Source: Mucilaginibacter aquaedulcis
GTDB taxonomy: Bacteria > Bacteroidota > Bacteroidia > Sphingobacteriales > Sphingobacteriaceae
Direction: 5' to 3'
Assembly: GCF_030409325.1 (NCBI RefSeq)
Contig: NZ_JAUFPR010000002.1
Span: 124,001 to 188,000, forward strand
DNA: 64,000 nucleotides
Part shown: in pieces, positions 1 to 8,620 of the stretch
Layout of the letters: each line of letters starts with the position of its first letter
How positions within the stretch are numbered: position 1 is the stretch's first letter
Translations under genes and position numbers: made by a program
Notes under the pieces: model-generated
Told to the model about the DNA's origin: nothing
Database searches by the model: none
What the model saw: the letters and a program-made list of their open reading frames with translations, nothing else

Positions 1-1
1 A

Positions 2-1924
2 TCCAACCTTGATGAGTTTTATCGTGTAAGGGTGGCTACTATGAGCAGGCTGGCCGCACTTAACGAAAAATCAAAGGAGCTTTTAGGTTTTAACCCTAAA
101 AAACTGCTCAATCAAATCAAAAATATTGTTGTAAAGCAGGAGCGTAAGTTCAATAACCTTTACGAAAACATCATTGTAAAGGAGCTTGCCGAAGAGAAAA
201 TATTTATCCTGAATGATAAACAGCTTAACGTAACTCGGGGTGCCTTCGTTAAAAACTACTTCAGGGAAAAACTCCTGGCAACACTGGTGCCTATCATGCT
301 TAATGATAGTTTGCCGCTGCCAGAGCTGCGCGACAGGGCTATTTACTTTTTTGTAAAGCTCACCAAAAATAAAAAATCAAGGTTTGCGCTTATTGAATTT
401 CCTGATAACCTTTCAAGGTTCATTGTACTTCCCGAAACCAATAACCTGAAATTCATTATCCTGCTGGATGATATTATCAGGTATAGTTTAGAGGATATCT
501 TCTTCATTTTTGATCATGACAACATTGAGGCTTACTCGTTGCAGCTGACCCGCGATGCCGAGCTTGACCTGGATAAGGAAGTGAGCGGCAAATTTATTGA
601 TGCCTTGTCAAAAAGCCTGCAAAAGCGTAAAAAAGGTACACCCATGCGCTTACTGTATGATACCGAAATGCCAATGGATATGCTCAAATACCTGGTAGGT
701 AAAATGGGGTTACATGGCGAAAGTTTAATTCCGGGTAACAGGTATCATAACTTTAAAAATTTCATCTCATTTCCAAATGTAGGCAGCCCCGAGCTGGAGT
801 TTGTTAAATATCCGCCATTGCCCGTCGAAGATCTTTCTTTTGGAAAAAGCTTAATTGGATTAATAGCTAAGAAGGATTATCTGGTTAGTACGCCTTATCA
901 ATCATATGATTATATCATCCACTTTTTGCGTGAGGCGGCTATCGATCCTAAAGTAAAGGAAATCAGCATAGCTGTATACCGCCTGGCCGAAAATTCAAGA
1001 ATTGTACACGCCCTGGTAAATGCAGCCAAAAACGGAAAAAGAGTGAACTGCCTGGTCGAACTGCGTGCCCGTTTTGATGAGCAAAACAATATTTTTTGGA
1101 GCAATCGGCTTGAAGAGGAGGGCGTTAACGTACTTTACGGTATAGCCGGGTACAAGGTGCATTCCAAAATATGTTTGGTTAGCAGGTTAGAGAAACAGAA
1201 GATAGTGAACTATGCCTGCTTATCAACCGGGAACTTTAATGAAAAAACGGCTAAAATTTATGCCGATCATACCTTATTCACCGCTAATAAAAAAATAACG
1301 GATGACCTCGCCGTGGTATTCAGGGCATTGAAAAGAAATGTGTTGCCCAAAGGCTTAAAAACGCTCATTGTATCACCTATTGATTCGCGGCCGGCCATTT
1401 ATAGGCTCATTGATACTGAAATAAAGAACGCCAAAGCCGGTAAAAAGGCGTATATGATATTAAAAATGAACAGCCTGGCCGATGAGGAGCTGATCAATAA
1501 ACTTTACCAAGCCAGTAATGCCGGCGTAAAGATCAAAATGATCATTCGTGGTATGTGCTGCCTGGTGCCAGGAATAAAAGGCTTTAGTGAAAATATTGAA
1601 GTAATAAGCATTGTAGATAAATATCTGGAGCATGCCCGTGTCCACATTTATTGCAATGGTGGTAATGAGCTTATTTATCTGACCTCGGCCGATTTTATGA
1701 CTCGAAATATTGATAACAGGGTTGAAGTGGGCTTCCCGGTACTGGATGGGCGTTTGCGTAGTGAAGTGAGGGAGATGATCAATATACAACTGAATGATAA
1801 TACCAAGGCCAGGGAAATTAACAGCGCCAATAATAACAAATATCACAAAACCAGCTCTGCCACCAGCCACAGGGCGCAGATAGAAATATATAACTACCTT
1901 AAAAATAAAACTAACCCAAATTGA
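2..1924 (+). CDS. ppk1: Polyphosphate kinase 1 (5'-truncated by the window edge)
   Basis: Reversibly transfers the terminal phosphate of ATP to a growing inorganic polyphosphate chain. The frame is open from base 2 and reads SNLDEFYRVRVATM, the conserved N-terminal Ppk1 motif, so the GTG at 32 is internal and the true start lies before the window. About 640 residues are visible, against roughly 690 for the family. The autophosphorylated histidine sits in GYKVHSKICLV (codon at 1160-1162), and the second conserved histidine is in YLEHARVHIY (codon at 1631-1633), followed by SADFMTRNIDNRVEVGFPV of the C-terminal phospholipase-D-like domain. The stop overlaps the TTG start of ppx by 4 nt (TTGA), so synthesis and hydrolysis of polyphosphate are co-transcribed and probably translationally coupled. 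Identification is firm. Confidence 0.97.
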   Translation, partial: SNLDEFYRVRVATMSRLAALNEKSKELLGFNPKKLLNQIKNIVVKQERKFNNLYENIIVKELAEEKIFILNDKQLNVTRGAFVKNYFREKLLATLVPIMLNDSLPLPELRDRAIYFFVKLTKNKKSRFALIEFPDNLSRFIVLPETNNLKFIILLDDIIRYSLEDIFFIFDHDNIEAYSLQLTRDAELDLDKEVSGKFIDALSKSLQKRKKGTPMRLLYDTEMPMDMLKYLVGKMGLHGESLIPGNRYHNFKNFISFPNVGSPELEFVKYPPLPVEDLSFGKSLIGLIAKKDYLVSTPYQSYDYIIHFLREAAIDPKVKEISIAVYRLAENSRIVHALVNAAKNGKRVNCLVELRARFDEQNNIFWSNRLEEEGVNVLYGIAGYKVHSKICLVSRLEKQKIVNYACLSTGNFNEKTAKIYADHTLFTANKKITDDLAVVFRALKRNVLPKGLKTLIVSPIDSRPAIYRLIDTEIKNAKAGKKAYMILKMNSLADEELINKLYQASNAGVKIKMIIRGMCCLVPGIKGFSENIEVISIVDKYLEHARVHIYCNGGNELIYLTSADFMTRNIDNRVEVGFPVLDGRLRSEVREMINIQLNDNTKAREINSANNNKYHKTSSATSHRAQIEIYNYLKNKTNPN

Positions 1925-2796
1925 GATACGCCGCTATAGATATTGGCTCAAATGCAGTAAGGCTGCTGATAGCCGACATTATTGAAAATAATGGTTCGGT
2001 TTCCTTTAAAAAAAACACATTGATCAGGGTTCCGTTACGTTTAGGCGACGATGCATTTATTCAACAGCATATTTCTGATAAGAAAAAAAGCGACCTGTTA
2101 AAATCCATGCAAGCCTTCAGGAACCTGATGGATGTATATAAGGTAACTGATTATCTGGCCTATGCTACATCGGCCATGCGCGAAGCTAAGAATGGGGAAG
2201 AGGTAGCTGCCCAGATCAAAGAAGAAGCCGGGATTGACCTTGAGATTATTCATGGTTCCAAAGAAGCCAAAGTTATTTACGCCAGCCATGCCGATCAAAA
2301 TATTGATAAGAGTAAGAATTATCTGTATGTAGATGTGGGCGGCGGCAGTACTGAGCTTTCTTTGTTTTCAAGCGGCCAGATAATGGCCTCAAAATCATTC
2401 AATATCGGTACCATCAGGATACTGGATAACCAGGACTCTGAAGAAACCTGGAACGAGATGAAAGATTTTATACGCGAGCATACCCGCGGGTTTAAACAGC
2501 TGTCGGGCATTGGTACCGGCGGCAATATCAATAAGTTATACCGCTTGTCTGAGGAAGAGAACGATGCGCCGATGAGCTTTGTAAAGCTTAAATCGCTATA
2601 TACTTACCTAACTTCCTTCTCCCTGAAAGATCGTATCAACGTATTGGGTCTGAACCAGGACCGCGCCGATGTGATTATCCCGGCATGTGAAATATACCTT
2701 ACCGTGATGAAAAACGCGGGTATTAAAAGCATTTATGTACCCCGTGTAGGTATGGTTGACGGTATAATTCAGCTGCTCATAGAGAAGAATTTATAA
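1921..2796 (+). CDS. ppx: Ppx/GppA-family exopolyphosphatase
   Basis: Predicted to remove terminal phosphates from polyphosphate, or to act on pppGpp; the family covers both. It has an ASKHA ATPase fold: MRYAAIDIGSNAVRLLIADI is the phosphate-1 loop at the N-terminus, YVDVGGGSTELSLF the second glycine-rich motif near residue 140, and GIGTGGNINKLYRL follows near residue 197. At 291 residues it has only the two-domain core, lacking the C-terminal HD-like extension of the roughly 500-residue E. coli enzymes. The start is TTG at 1921, chosen because it gives the conserved MRYAAIDIGSN start and a 4-nt overlap with the ppk1 stop. Pairing with ppk1 favours polyphosphate over pppGpp as substrate, by inference. 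Confidence 0.93.
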   Translation: MRYAAIDIGSNAVRLLIADIIENNGSVSFKKNTLIRVPLRLGDDAFIQQHISDKKKSDLLKSMQAFRNLMDVYKVTDYLAYATSAMREAKNGEEVAAQIKEEAGIDLEIIHGSKEAKVIYASHADQNIDKSKNYLYVDVGGGSTELSLFSSGQIMASKSFNIGTIRILDNQDSEETWNEMKDFIREHTRGFKQLSGIGTGGNINKLYRLSEEENDAPMSFVKLKSLYTYLTSFSLKDRINVLGLNQDRADVIIPACEIYLTVMKNAGIKSIYVPRVGMVDGIIQLLIEKNL

Positions 2797-2851
2797 AAAT
2801 TTAACGTAAAATTATTTTTACAAATTTGTTTAATAATCAAAAAACTGTTAT

Positions 2852-2930
2852 TACATTTGTATTGCCCTCTCAAGGGCATGTTTTTCATAGGTAGATGTAG
2901 GGTCGGGTACAAGTTATTCGACCCTTTTTT
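2852..2930 (+). ncRNA. Possible short RNA between ppx and ubiX
   Basis: TACATTTG at 2852-2859 matches the Bacteroidota -7 box TAnnTTTG, with TTTG at 2825-2828 as a slightly distant -33 element (23 nt spacer). Transcription from about 2866 would enter a hairpin TGCCCT-ctca-AGGGCA (2863-2878) and stop at the hairpin/T-run at 2900-2930, giving an RNA of about 65 nt. No ORF fits. The first hairpin is followed by TGTTTTT, so the whole could instead be two terminators in tandem after ppx. Confidence 0.35.
2900..2930 (+). terminator. Intrinsic terminator upstream of ubiX
   Basis: GGGTCG (2900-2905) pairs with CGACCC (2919-2924) around a 13-nt loop and is followed by six T (2925-2930). It separates the ppk1-ppx unit from ubiX. 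Confidence 0.75.
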
Positions 2931-2937
2931 ATGCCCG

Positions 2938-2945
2938 TACTTTTG
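2938..2945 (+). promoter_or_regulatory. -7 box of ubiX
   Basis: TACTTTTG matches TAnnTTTG and lies 8 nt after the terminator T-run and 25 nt before the ubiX ATG. A start of transcription near 2952 would leave a leader of about 18 nt. No good TTTG is present at -33. Confidence 0.5.
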
Positions 2946-2969
2946 TGTGATGGGGTTGATTAATTAATC

Positions 2970-3539
2970 ATGAAGAAGAAGATTGTAGTTGCGATTACGG
3001 GTGCCAGCGGCTCTATTTATGCCCACCTGCTGCTGAAAAAGTTGCATGAGTTAAAAGATCAGATAGCCGAAGTGGCCGTTGTAATGTCAGACAATGCCAA
3101 AGATGTGTGGCGTTTTGAGCTCGAAAATGATCATTTTAACGATTATGATTATCAATTTTACACCAAAAATGATTTCATGGCTCCGTTTGCATCAGGCTCG
3201 GCCAGGTTTGATACCATGGTGGTTGTGCCATGCTCTATGGGTACACTGGGACGCATAGCAGGCGGAATATCCGATGATCTGATAACCCGTTCGGCTGATG
3301 TGATATTAAAAGAACGCCGCAAACTGATCCTGGTAGCGCGCGATACACCGCTCAACCTCATCCATATCCGCAATATGGAAACCGTGACGCAGGCAGGAGG
3401 AATCATTTGCCCCGCCATCCCATCATACTACAGCAAACCCAAAACCATCGAAGAATTGGCCATGACCGTAGTTAATCGCGTTATCGACCTCATAGGTCTT
3501 GAACACCAAAGCTACCGCTGGAGCGAAGAGGATAATTGA
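2970..3539 (+). CDS. ubiX: Flavin prenyltransferase UbiX
   Basis: Transfers a dimethylallyl group to FMN to make the prenylated flavin cofactor used by UbiD-type decarboxylases. The 189-residue length is typical. The FMN-binding start VAITGASGSIYAHLLLKKL is at residues 7-25, and the conserved VVPCSMGTLGRIAGGISDDL and ILVARDTPLNLIHIRNM segments follow, then PAIPSYYSKPKTIEEL near the C-terminus. It appears to be a single-gene unit with its own -7 box, between a terminator and a 520-nt intergenic region. No ubiD partner lies in the window, so the downstream enzyme (ubiquinone/menaquinone-type or another UbiD-family decarboxylase) is not visible here. Confidence 0.95.
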   Translation: MKKKIVVAITGASGSIYAHLLLKKLHELKDQIAEVAVVMSDNAKDVWRFELENDHFNDYDYQFYTKNDFMAPFASGSARFDTMVVVPCSMGTLGRIAGGISDDLITRSADVILKERRKLILVARDTPLNLIHIRNMETVTQAGGIICPAIPSYYSKPKTIEELAMTVVNRVIDLIGLEHQSYRWSEEDN

Positions 3540-3582
3540 TTTCGGAATAGAGATTAGTATTAACAAGCAAAGGCTAAGTGCG

Positions 3583-3615
3583 ATTCCCCTCTGGAGAGGG
3601 GTGTAGGGGGGTGTT
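3583..3615. repeat. REP-like GC-rich palindromic element
   Basis: CCCCTC-tgga-GAGGGG (3586-3601) is followed by a G-rich tail, tgtaggggggtg. It stands out from the AT-rich surroundings. From memory, elements of the form CCCCTCTnnAGAGGGG plus a G-rich tail recur between genes in Bacteroidota genomes. Only one copy is present here, so the repeat status rests on that recollection. Confidence 0.45.
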
Positions 3616-3674
3616 TCTACTTTGTTTTTAATATACATCTTAAAAGCCCAATTTAAGAGCAACCTTAAATTCCG

Positions 3675-3735
3675 TATATTTGTACATATCAAAACAGTCC
3701 GGCCTTTCTGAGCACCAGAAAAGCCGGACTGTTTT
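3675..3735 (+). other. Promoter-like box abutting a 20-bp hairpin
   Basis: TATATTTG (3675-3682) fits the -7 consensus. Nine nt later a stem begins: the arm at 3691-3710 pairs with 3716-3735 with one mismatch in 20 around the 5-nt loop AGCAC. The 3' arm ends GTTTTGC. It may be a terminator for ubiX, or the 5' end of a short structured RNA. No clear -33 element is seen. Confidence 0.45.
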
Positions 3736-4043
3736 GCTAACCGGGCAAGCCGGAAAGAAATGGAAAATCGCCTTATTCTTTGGTAGTATATTGTAATTGA
3801 GTTAGTTATGGCTTTTTAAAGTTAAAAAATGTAGCTCAAAACGTATTGAAAAGTATTAAAACTGAATTTTAAGCAAGATTTTTGAGTTTTTTGGCCAATT
3901 TTTGATCAATTTATAACGCGTTTTATGTTAAAATTTGATTTTAAAAAGTATTTCGGACACCACTTTTAAGCTCGAACAAGCCGTAGTTTAATTGAGTAAA
4001 TGTCACAATATTGCAAGGCTTAGTACCTTAATTCAATAATTGT

Positions 4044-4051
4044 TATCTTTG
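4044..4051 (+). promoter_or_regulatory. -7 box of mtaB
   Basis: TATCTTTG matches TAnnTTTG and ends 11 nt before the ATG at 4063. Transcription about 7 nt downstream leaves a leader of only about 5 nt, so the mRNA is probably leaderless or nearly so. Confidence 0.55.
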
Positions 4052-4062
4052 CCGCCTTAAAC

Positions 4063-5382
4063 ATGAATAAGAAAGTAGCTTTTTATACATTGGGCTGTAA
4101 GCTCAACTATTCGGAAACATCGTCAATAGGCAGGTTGTTTAACCAGGCTGGCTATGATACGGTTGAGTTTACGAATACCCCTGACGTTTTTGTGATCAAC
4201 ACCTGTTCGGTTACCGAAAACGCAGATAAAAAGTGTAAAAAGATAGTTAAGGAAGCACTCAAGATCTCGCCGAACGCTTACGTAACCATTGTAGGTTGTT
4301 ACGCACAGCTAAAGCCACAGGAAATAGCCGAAATACCTGGTGTAGACATGGTTTTAGGCGCCGCCGAAAAGTTTCAGATCATTGATCATATCACCGACCT
4401 TACCAAGAAACCTAAGGCCGTGGTTTATAATCAACCGGTATCTGAAGCAAACGAATTTATACCTGCCTATTCATTTGGCGATCGTACCCGCACCTTCCTA
4501 AAAGTTCAGGACGGCTGCGATTATTCGTGTACATTTTGTACCATACCGCTGGCACGTGGCAGCAGTCGCAGCGATACCATTGAAAATGTATTGGAGCAGG
4601 CCAGGCAAATAGCTGCATCAGGCGTAAAAGAAATTGTACTCACAGGCGTAAACCTGGGCGATTTTGGTATCCGAAATGGCAACAGGGAAGATAAATTCTT
4701 TGACCTGGTAAAAGCACTGGATGAGGTAGAAGGGATAGATCGCTTCCGTATTTCATCAATAGAACCAAACTTGCTTACCGATGAGATCATTGCATTTGTA
4801 GCAGCTTCAAAACGTTTTGTGCCTCATTTTCACATCCCGCTGCAATCAGGCTCTGATAAAATACTGGGTTTAATGCGCCGCCGCTATAAACGCGATCTGT
4901 ATGTGAACCGGGTGGCCAAAATAAAGGAACTGATGCCCAACTGCTGTATCGGGGTAGATGTTATAGTAGGTTTCCCAGGCGAAACAAGGGAAGATTTTAT
5001 TGAGACCTATAATTTTTTAAACGACCTGAACGTTTCATACCTGCATGTATTTACCTACTCAGAAAGGGAAAATACACTGGCCAGTCAAATGACCGGCGCG
5101 GTACCCGGATCGGCCCGGGGCGAGCGGAGCAAAATGCTGCATATCCTGTCTGACAAGAAACGCAGGGCATTTTATGAAAGTCAGCTTGGTAAAACCGAAG
5201 AGGTTTTGTTTGAGGGAGATATAAAAGAAGGCTTTATGCATGGTTTTACACGTAACTACGTAAAGGTACGAACCAAGTATGATCCCGTATTGATCAACGA
5301 ACTTAAAACTGTTCACTTAACAAACATTTCACCTGACGGTGATGTGGATATAACAGAAAGCGAAGAAATATTGGTGCATTAA
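4063..5382 (+). CDS. mtaB: tRNA t6A37 methylthiotransferase MtaB
   Basis: A radical-SAM enzyme that adds a methylthio group to N6-threonylcarbamoyladenosine at tRNA position 37. At 439 residues it has the family architecture: an N-terminal UPF0004 domain with three cysteines for the auxiliary cluster (GCKLNYSE near residue 10, [13 protein letters not shown] near 46, VGCYAQ near 82), the radical-SAM motif CDYSCTFC at residues 152-159, and a C-terminal TRAM-like region with an RNA-binding role. The start [16 protein letters not shown] is more MtaB- than MiaB-like, though RimO/MiaB relatives share the layout. It is first in a same-strand run with lgt 29 nt downstream, and has its own -7 box. Confidence 0.93.
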   Translation: MNKKVAFYTLGCKLNYSETSSIGRLFNQAGYDTVEFTNTPDVFVINTCSVTENADKKCKKIVKEALKISPNAYVTIVGCYAQLKPQEIAEIPGVDMVLGAAEKFQIIDHITDLTKKPKAVVYNQPVSEANEFIPAYSFGDRTRTFLKVQDGCDYSCTFCTIPLARGSSRSDTIENVLEQARQIAASGVKEIVLTGVNLGDFGIRNGNREDKFFDLVKALDEVEGIDRFRISSIEPNLLTDEIIAFVAASKRFVPHFHIPLQSGSDKILGLMRRRYKRDLYVNRVAKIKELMPNCCIGVDVIVGFPGETREDFIETYNFLNDLNVSYLHVFTYSERENTLASQMTGAVPGSARGERSKMLHILSDKKRRAFYESQLGKTEEVLFEGDIKEGFMHGFTRNYVKVRTKYDPVLINELKTVHLTNISPDGDVDITESEEILVH

Positions 5383-5411
5383 AATACTATCTTCGCTTTA
5401 AACTAAAACCT

Positions 5412-6581
5412 ATGTTTCCAACCATTACATCGCTTCTACAGTATCTTTTTGGTATAAATATCCCCTTGCCCGTACAAACTTTCGGCTTTTTTGTAGCCAT
5501 AGCTTTTATGGGGGCCTACTGGGCTTTTACAGAGGAATTTAAGCGGAAAGAAAAATTAGGTATAATCCATTCTTTTAAAAAAACAATAACAGTTGGTAAC
5601 CCGGCATCGGTTAATGAACTGGTGGGTAATGGTGTGTTCGGTTTTGTTTTAGGTTACAAACTGGTTGACTGTGTGCTGAACTACCATGCACTGCTGGATA
5701 ATCCTCAGGATTTTCTGCTATCATTACGCGGCAGCTGGTTAGGCGGTATCATAGGTGCAGCAGCATTTGCTTATTGGGCCTATTATGAAGGTGAAAAGCA
5801 AAAGCAAGCTAAACCGGTAAATAAAGAAGTAACCGTACACCCGTATGAGCTCATGGGCAGCATTTTGCTATGGGCCGCTATATTTGGCTTTGCAGGTGCT
5901 AAGTTGTTTAATGCCTTGGAAAACTGGGGCGAGTTTATGAAAGACCCGGTAGGGATGCTCATCGGCTTTAGCGGACTTACCTTTTACGGCGGTTTGATAT
6001 GCGGAGGCGCCGCGGTACTTTATATTGCCAATAAGCACGATATTAAACCGTTGGACATGCTGGATATCGGCGGCCCAGGTATGATGCTGGCTTACGCGGT
6101 AGGCCGTATTGGCTGCCAGATGTCAGGTGACGGTGATTGGGGCATAACCAATACTGAGCCAAAACCAGGCTGGTTAAGCTGGGCTCCGGATTGGGTTTGG
6201 TCATTTAAATTTCCGCATAATGTAAATGATGAGGGTGTTGCTATTCCGGGTTGTATAGGTAAATTTTGTCATGAGCTGCAATACCCGGTTTTCCCTACAT
6301 CATTTTATGAACTGATAGTTTGTTCATTACTGTTCTGGTTTTTATGGAGTATACGTGACCGCATTAAACCGGCAGGCGTAATGTTTGGTATATACATGAT
6401 ACTGGCAGGTGTTGAACGCTTTTTTATTGAACTGATACGTGTAAATACAAAATATCACGTAGCTGGCATTAGCTTTACCCAGGCTGAGTTTATATCGTTG
6501 TTAATGGTTGTTGGCGGAACTGTTTTAATTTTAAACGGGCTTAACAAGGATAAAAAAACAGCTACCGTAAAGCATGGCTAA
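5412..6581 (+). CDS. lgt: Prolipoprotein diacylglyceryl transferase
   Basis: An inner-membrane enzyme that transfers diacylglycerol from phosphatidylglycerol to the lipobox cysteine of prolipoproteins, the first step of lipoprotein maturation. At 389 residues it is longer than the E. coli enzyme (about 290), through charged insertions near residues 45-65 and 130-150. Several membrane segments are apparent. The Lgt signature is present in a Bacteroidota form, [16 protein letters not shown], starting near residue 229, and [15 protein letters not shown] and [16 protein letters not shown] mark the C-terminal part. The window encodes many likely lipoprotein substrates (SusD, HmuY, both RND adaptors). 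The stop overlaps the gtrA-like start by 8 nt, suggesting an operon. Confidence 0.95.
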   Translation: MFPTITSLLQYLFGINIPLPVQTFGFFVAIAFMGAYWAFTEEFKRKEKLGIIHSFKKTITVGNPASVNELVGNGVFGFVLGYKLVDCVLNYHALLDNPQDFLLSLRGSWLGGIIGAAAFAYWAYYEGEKQKQAKPVNKEVTVHPYELMGSILLWAAIFGFAGAKLFNALENWGEFMKDPVGMLIGFSGLTFYGGLICGGAAVLYIANKHDIKPLDMLDIGGPGMMLAYAVGRIGCQMSGDGDWGITNTEPKPGWLSWAPDWVWSFKFPHNVNDEGVAIPGCIGKFCHELQYPVFPTSFYELIVCSLLFWFLWSIRDRIKPAGVMFGIYMILAGVERFFIELIRVNTKYHVAGISFTQAEFISLLMVVGGTVLILNGLNKDKKTATVKHG

Positions 6582-7059
6582 TAGCAAACCAACCCATAAA
6601 CTATTGAAGAACCAGGTATTCAGGTTTGTAATTTCGGCAGGTGCAGGTTTTTTGGTAGATATATCGGCCTTTTATTTGTTTTATCATAACCTGCTGGTAC
6701 AGCATACCTACCAGATATTTTCATTTACGGTTCGTAATTCTACTTTATCGCTCGCAATATCGTTTTGTATGGGTGTTATCGTTAATTTCCTGATCACCCG
6801 GTATTTGGTTTTTACCGAGTCAAAACTTTCTGCATATAAGCAATTTATACGTTTTGCATCAGTAGCCTGTATTGGTTTTTTTGCCAATTTAGCAGTGATC
6901 AAAATACTGATACAAAACTTTGGTATATACCCGCCGGTAGCAAGGATAGGAGCTGCATTAAGCTTATTTTTCGCGAGTTTTTTTATACATAAGGCATTTT
7001 CATTCAGCTTATCATTAAGGCATCATGGAACTCATAAAAATAACCAACCAGGTAACTGA
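6574..7059 (+). CDS. GtrA-like membrane protein
   Basis: A 161-residue protein with four hydrophobic segments (roughly residues 16-36, 48-75, 89-110 and 116-140) in the pattern of the GtrA family. Members are thought to flip or move undecaprenyl-phosphate-linked sugars, or otherwise support cell-envelope polysaccharide synthesis. [12 protein letters not shown] and [20 protein letters not shown] fit the family. It overlaps lgt by 8 nt upstream and the IMPase-family gene by 35 nt downstream, so the three are almost certainly co-transcribed. No glycosyltransferase lies beside it, so its substrate cannot be inferred. Confidence 0.85.
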   Translation: MANSKPTHKLLKNQVFRFVISAGAGFLVDISAFYLFYHNLLVQHTYQIFSFTVRNSTLSLAISFCMGVIVNFLITRYLVFTESKLSAYKQFIRFASVACIGFFANLAVIKILIQNFGIYPPVARIGAALSLFFASFFIHKAFSFSLSLRHHGTHKNNQPGN

Positions 7060-7816
7060 AGTAGCCAAACAGGCAGGCGATTTCATCAGACAGGAACGTA
7101 AAACCTTTGATCCGGATAAAATAGAATACAAAGGGCTGAACGACCTGGTATCGTACGTTGATAAAAATGCCGAGAAGGTCATTGTGGATGGTCTTCGCAA
7201 AATATTACCCGAAGCGGGCTTTATCACCGAAGAAAAAACCACTATCATTTTAGGTGAAAGATATAACTGGATCATTGATCCATTGGATGGTACCACCAAT
7301 TTTATACATGGCCTGCCCGCGTTTTCTGTTAGTATTGCTCTAAAAGAGTATGACGAACTGGTTTTAGGTGTAGTATATGAAATTAACCAGGATGAATGTT
7401 TCTACGCTTCGAAAGATACCCCTGCATACCTGAATGGGAAAGAGATCAGGGTAAGTAAAAATAAAACCATTGCCGATAGCCTGATCGCTACAGGTTTCCC
7501 GTATTACGATTTTACCAAACAAGCTACTTATATAGAATTGTTTACCGAGCTGATGAGAAGCTGTCACGGCTTACGCCGCATAGGCTCCGCAGCGGTTGAT
7601 TTGGCTTATACCGCCTGCGGTAGGTTTGATGCATTTTACGAATATAATCTGAACGCCTGGGATATAGCAGGCGGAATAGTCATTGTAAAGCAGGCAGGAG
7701 GGGATATTGTTAATTTTAAAGGAGGCGCCGAGGTTATTGAAACCAGGGAACTACTGGCCACTAACGGGTTAATTACTGCTGAGCTTTTATCCACAGTACA
7801 GAAGTATTTCAAATAG
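7025..7816 (+). CDS. Inositol monophosphatase family protein
   Basis: A Mg-dependent sugar-phosphatase-like enzyme of 263 residues, typical for the family. The metal-binding motif WIIDPLDGTTNFIHGLPAFS starts near residue 81, the acidic EEKTT loop near 70, and the C-terminal motif NAWDIAGGIVIVKQAGG near 210. Inositol-1-phosphatase, 3'(2'),5'-bisphosphate nucleotidase (CysQ) and fructose-1,6-bisphosphatase activities all occur among relatives. The motif set is closest to SuhB/IMPase. The ATG at 7025 lies 35 nt inside the gtrA-like gene, and the protein begins with a normal IMPase N-terminus ([20 protein letters not shown]), which supports that overlapping start. Confidence 0.92.
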   Translation: MELIKITNQVTEVAKQAGDFIRQERKTFDPDKIEYKGLNDLVSYVDKNAEKVIVDGLRKILPEAGFITEEKTTIILGERYNWIIDPLDGTTNFIHGLPAFSVSIALKEYDELVLGVVYEINQDECFYASKDTPAYLNGKEIRVSKNKTIADSLIATGFPYYDFTKQATYIELFTELMRSCHGLRRIGSAAVDLAYTACGRFDAFYEYNLNAWDIAGGIVIVKQAGGDIVNFKGGAEVIETRELLATNGLITAELLSTVQKYFK

Positions 7817-7826
7817 ACACGAGTTA

Positions 7827-7869
<43 letters not shown>

Positions 7870-7881
7870 ATTACACGAATT

Positions 7882-7913
7882 AAAAAAGGCGCTAATCAAA
7901 TTAACGCCTTTTT
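7882..7913. terminator. Bidirectional terminator between IMPase-family gene and nfu
   Basis: AAAAAGGCG (7883-7891) pairs with CGCCTTTTT (7905-7913), and inner bases TAAT/ATTA extend the stem. The A- and T-runs at the two ends let the hairpin end transcription from both convergent genes. Confidence 0.85.
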
Positions 7914-7967
7914 CATGTATTCATTAGTGCCTTTCGAGTAAATTCGAGGCATTAGTGTCAATATATC

Positions 7968-8519
7968 TTATAAAGCTTCTGATACCACTTCGGTAACTTC
8001 AGGCACCATGCGTTTAAGCAGGTTTTCTATACCGGCTTTCAGGGTAACAGTTGATGAAGGGCAACCGCTGCATGAACCACGCAGTTCAACAGTAACAACA
8101 CCTTCATTGAATGAACGATATGAAATAGCGCCACCATCCTGCTCAACAGCCGGACGAACGTAATCATGCAATATCTGCTGTATTTTTACTTCTGTTTCTG
8201 AACCTTCAAAGTTTACGTCGGCAGCTTCTTCTTCTAATTGTATCTTCAATTCAGATTCAACAGCGCCTTTTACAAACTCCTTCATAATAGGTTCAACATC
8301 GGCCCAGTCGCTACCTTCAGTTTTAGTGATGGTAACAAAATTACTGGCAAAAAAAACACCGTTAACAAACGAGAATTTATACAATTCTTTAGCAAAGGGC
8401 GATTTTTCGGCACTTTCCTTTGTAGGGTAATCGGCACTGCCATTTAAAAGCAACTTGTTCACTATGAACTTCATAGTTGCCGGGTTGGGAGTTGATTCTG
8501 TATATACGTTGATATTCAT
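7968..8519 (-). CDS. nfu: NifU/Nfu-type iron-sulfur cluster scaffold protein
   Basis: Carries and delivers Fe-S clusters to target proteins in the cytosol. The 183-residue protein has an N-terminal Nfu_N domain beginning INVYTESTPNPATMKFIVNK and a C-terminal NifU domain with the cluster-binding CxxC at Cys150 and Cys153 (GSCSGCPSSTVTLKAGIE). This domain order is that of the Nfu family rather than IscU or full-length NifU. A -7 box TAAATTTG lies about 30 nt upstream of the start. Likely monocistronic: purB upstream on the same strand is separated from it by about 200 nt holding a large inverted repeat. Confidence 0.93.
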   Translation of the reverse strand: MNINVYTESTPNPATMKFIVNKLLLNGSADYPTKESAEKSPFAKELYKFSFVNGVFFASNFVTITKTEGSDWADVEPIMKEFVKGAVESELKIQLEEEAADVNFEGSETEVKIQQILHDYVRPAVEQDGGAISYRSFNEGVVTVELRGSCSGCPSSTVTLKAGIENLLKRMVPEVTEVVSEAL

Positions 8520-8547
8520 TTCTGCTATTTTTAATAGATCTAATTAA

Positions 8548-8555
8548 CAAATTTA
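8548..8555 (-). promoter_or_regulatory. -7 box of nfu
   Basis: On the minus strand this reads TAAATTTG, matching TAnnTTTG. It predicts a leader of roughly 20 nt before the ATG at 8519. No clear -33 TTTG is seen. Confidence 0.5.
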
Positions 8556-8620
8556 GACAGCTTTTTGATTTAAAGGTAGCTATTAATTAGTTATGACACG
8601 TAAATGATAGATGTATGTGG

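Larger units (their letters stand above)
3540..4062. other. 523-nt intergenic region between ubiX and mtaB
   Basis: No credible gene is seen on either strand. In order it holds a GC-rich REP-like palindrome (3586-3601), a TATATTTG box followed directly by a 20-bp hairpin (3675-3735), about 250 nt of AT-rich sequence without recognised structure, and the mtaB -7 box (4044-4051). Confidence 0.7.

Noticed and set aside
2880..2970. Leader upstream of ubiX considered as a riboswitch
   Set aside because: The hairpins end in a terminator before a separate -7 box, so ubiX has its own short leader.
3423..3692. 89-codon minus-strand frame across the ubiX end and intergenic region
   Set aside because: Overlaps ubiX, runs through the REP-like palindrome, and its product shows no family features.
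3691..3735. Hairpin considered as part of a tRNA or riboswitch
   Set aside because: It is a single stem without cloverleaf arms or any riboswitch core I recognise.
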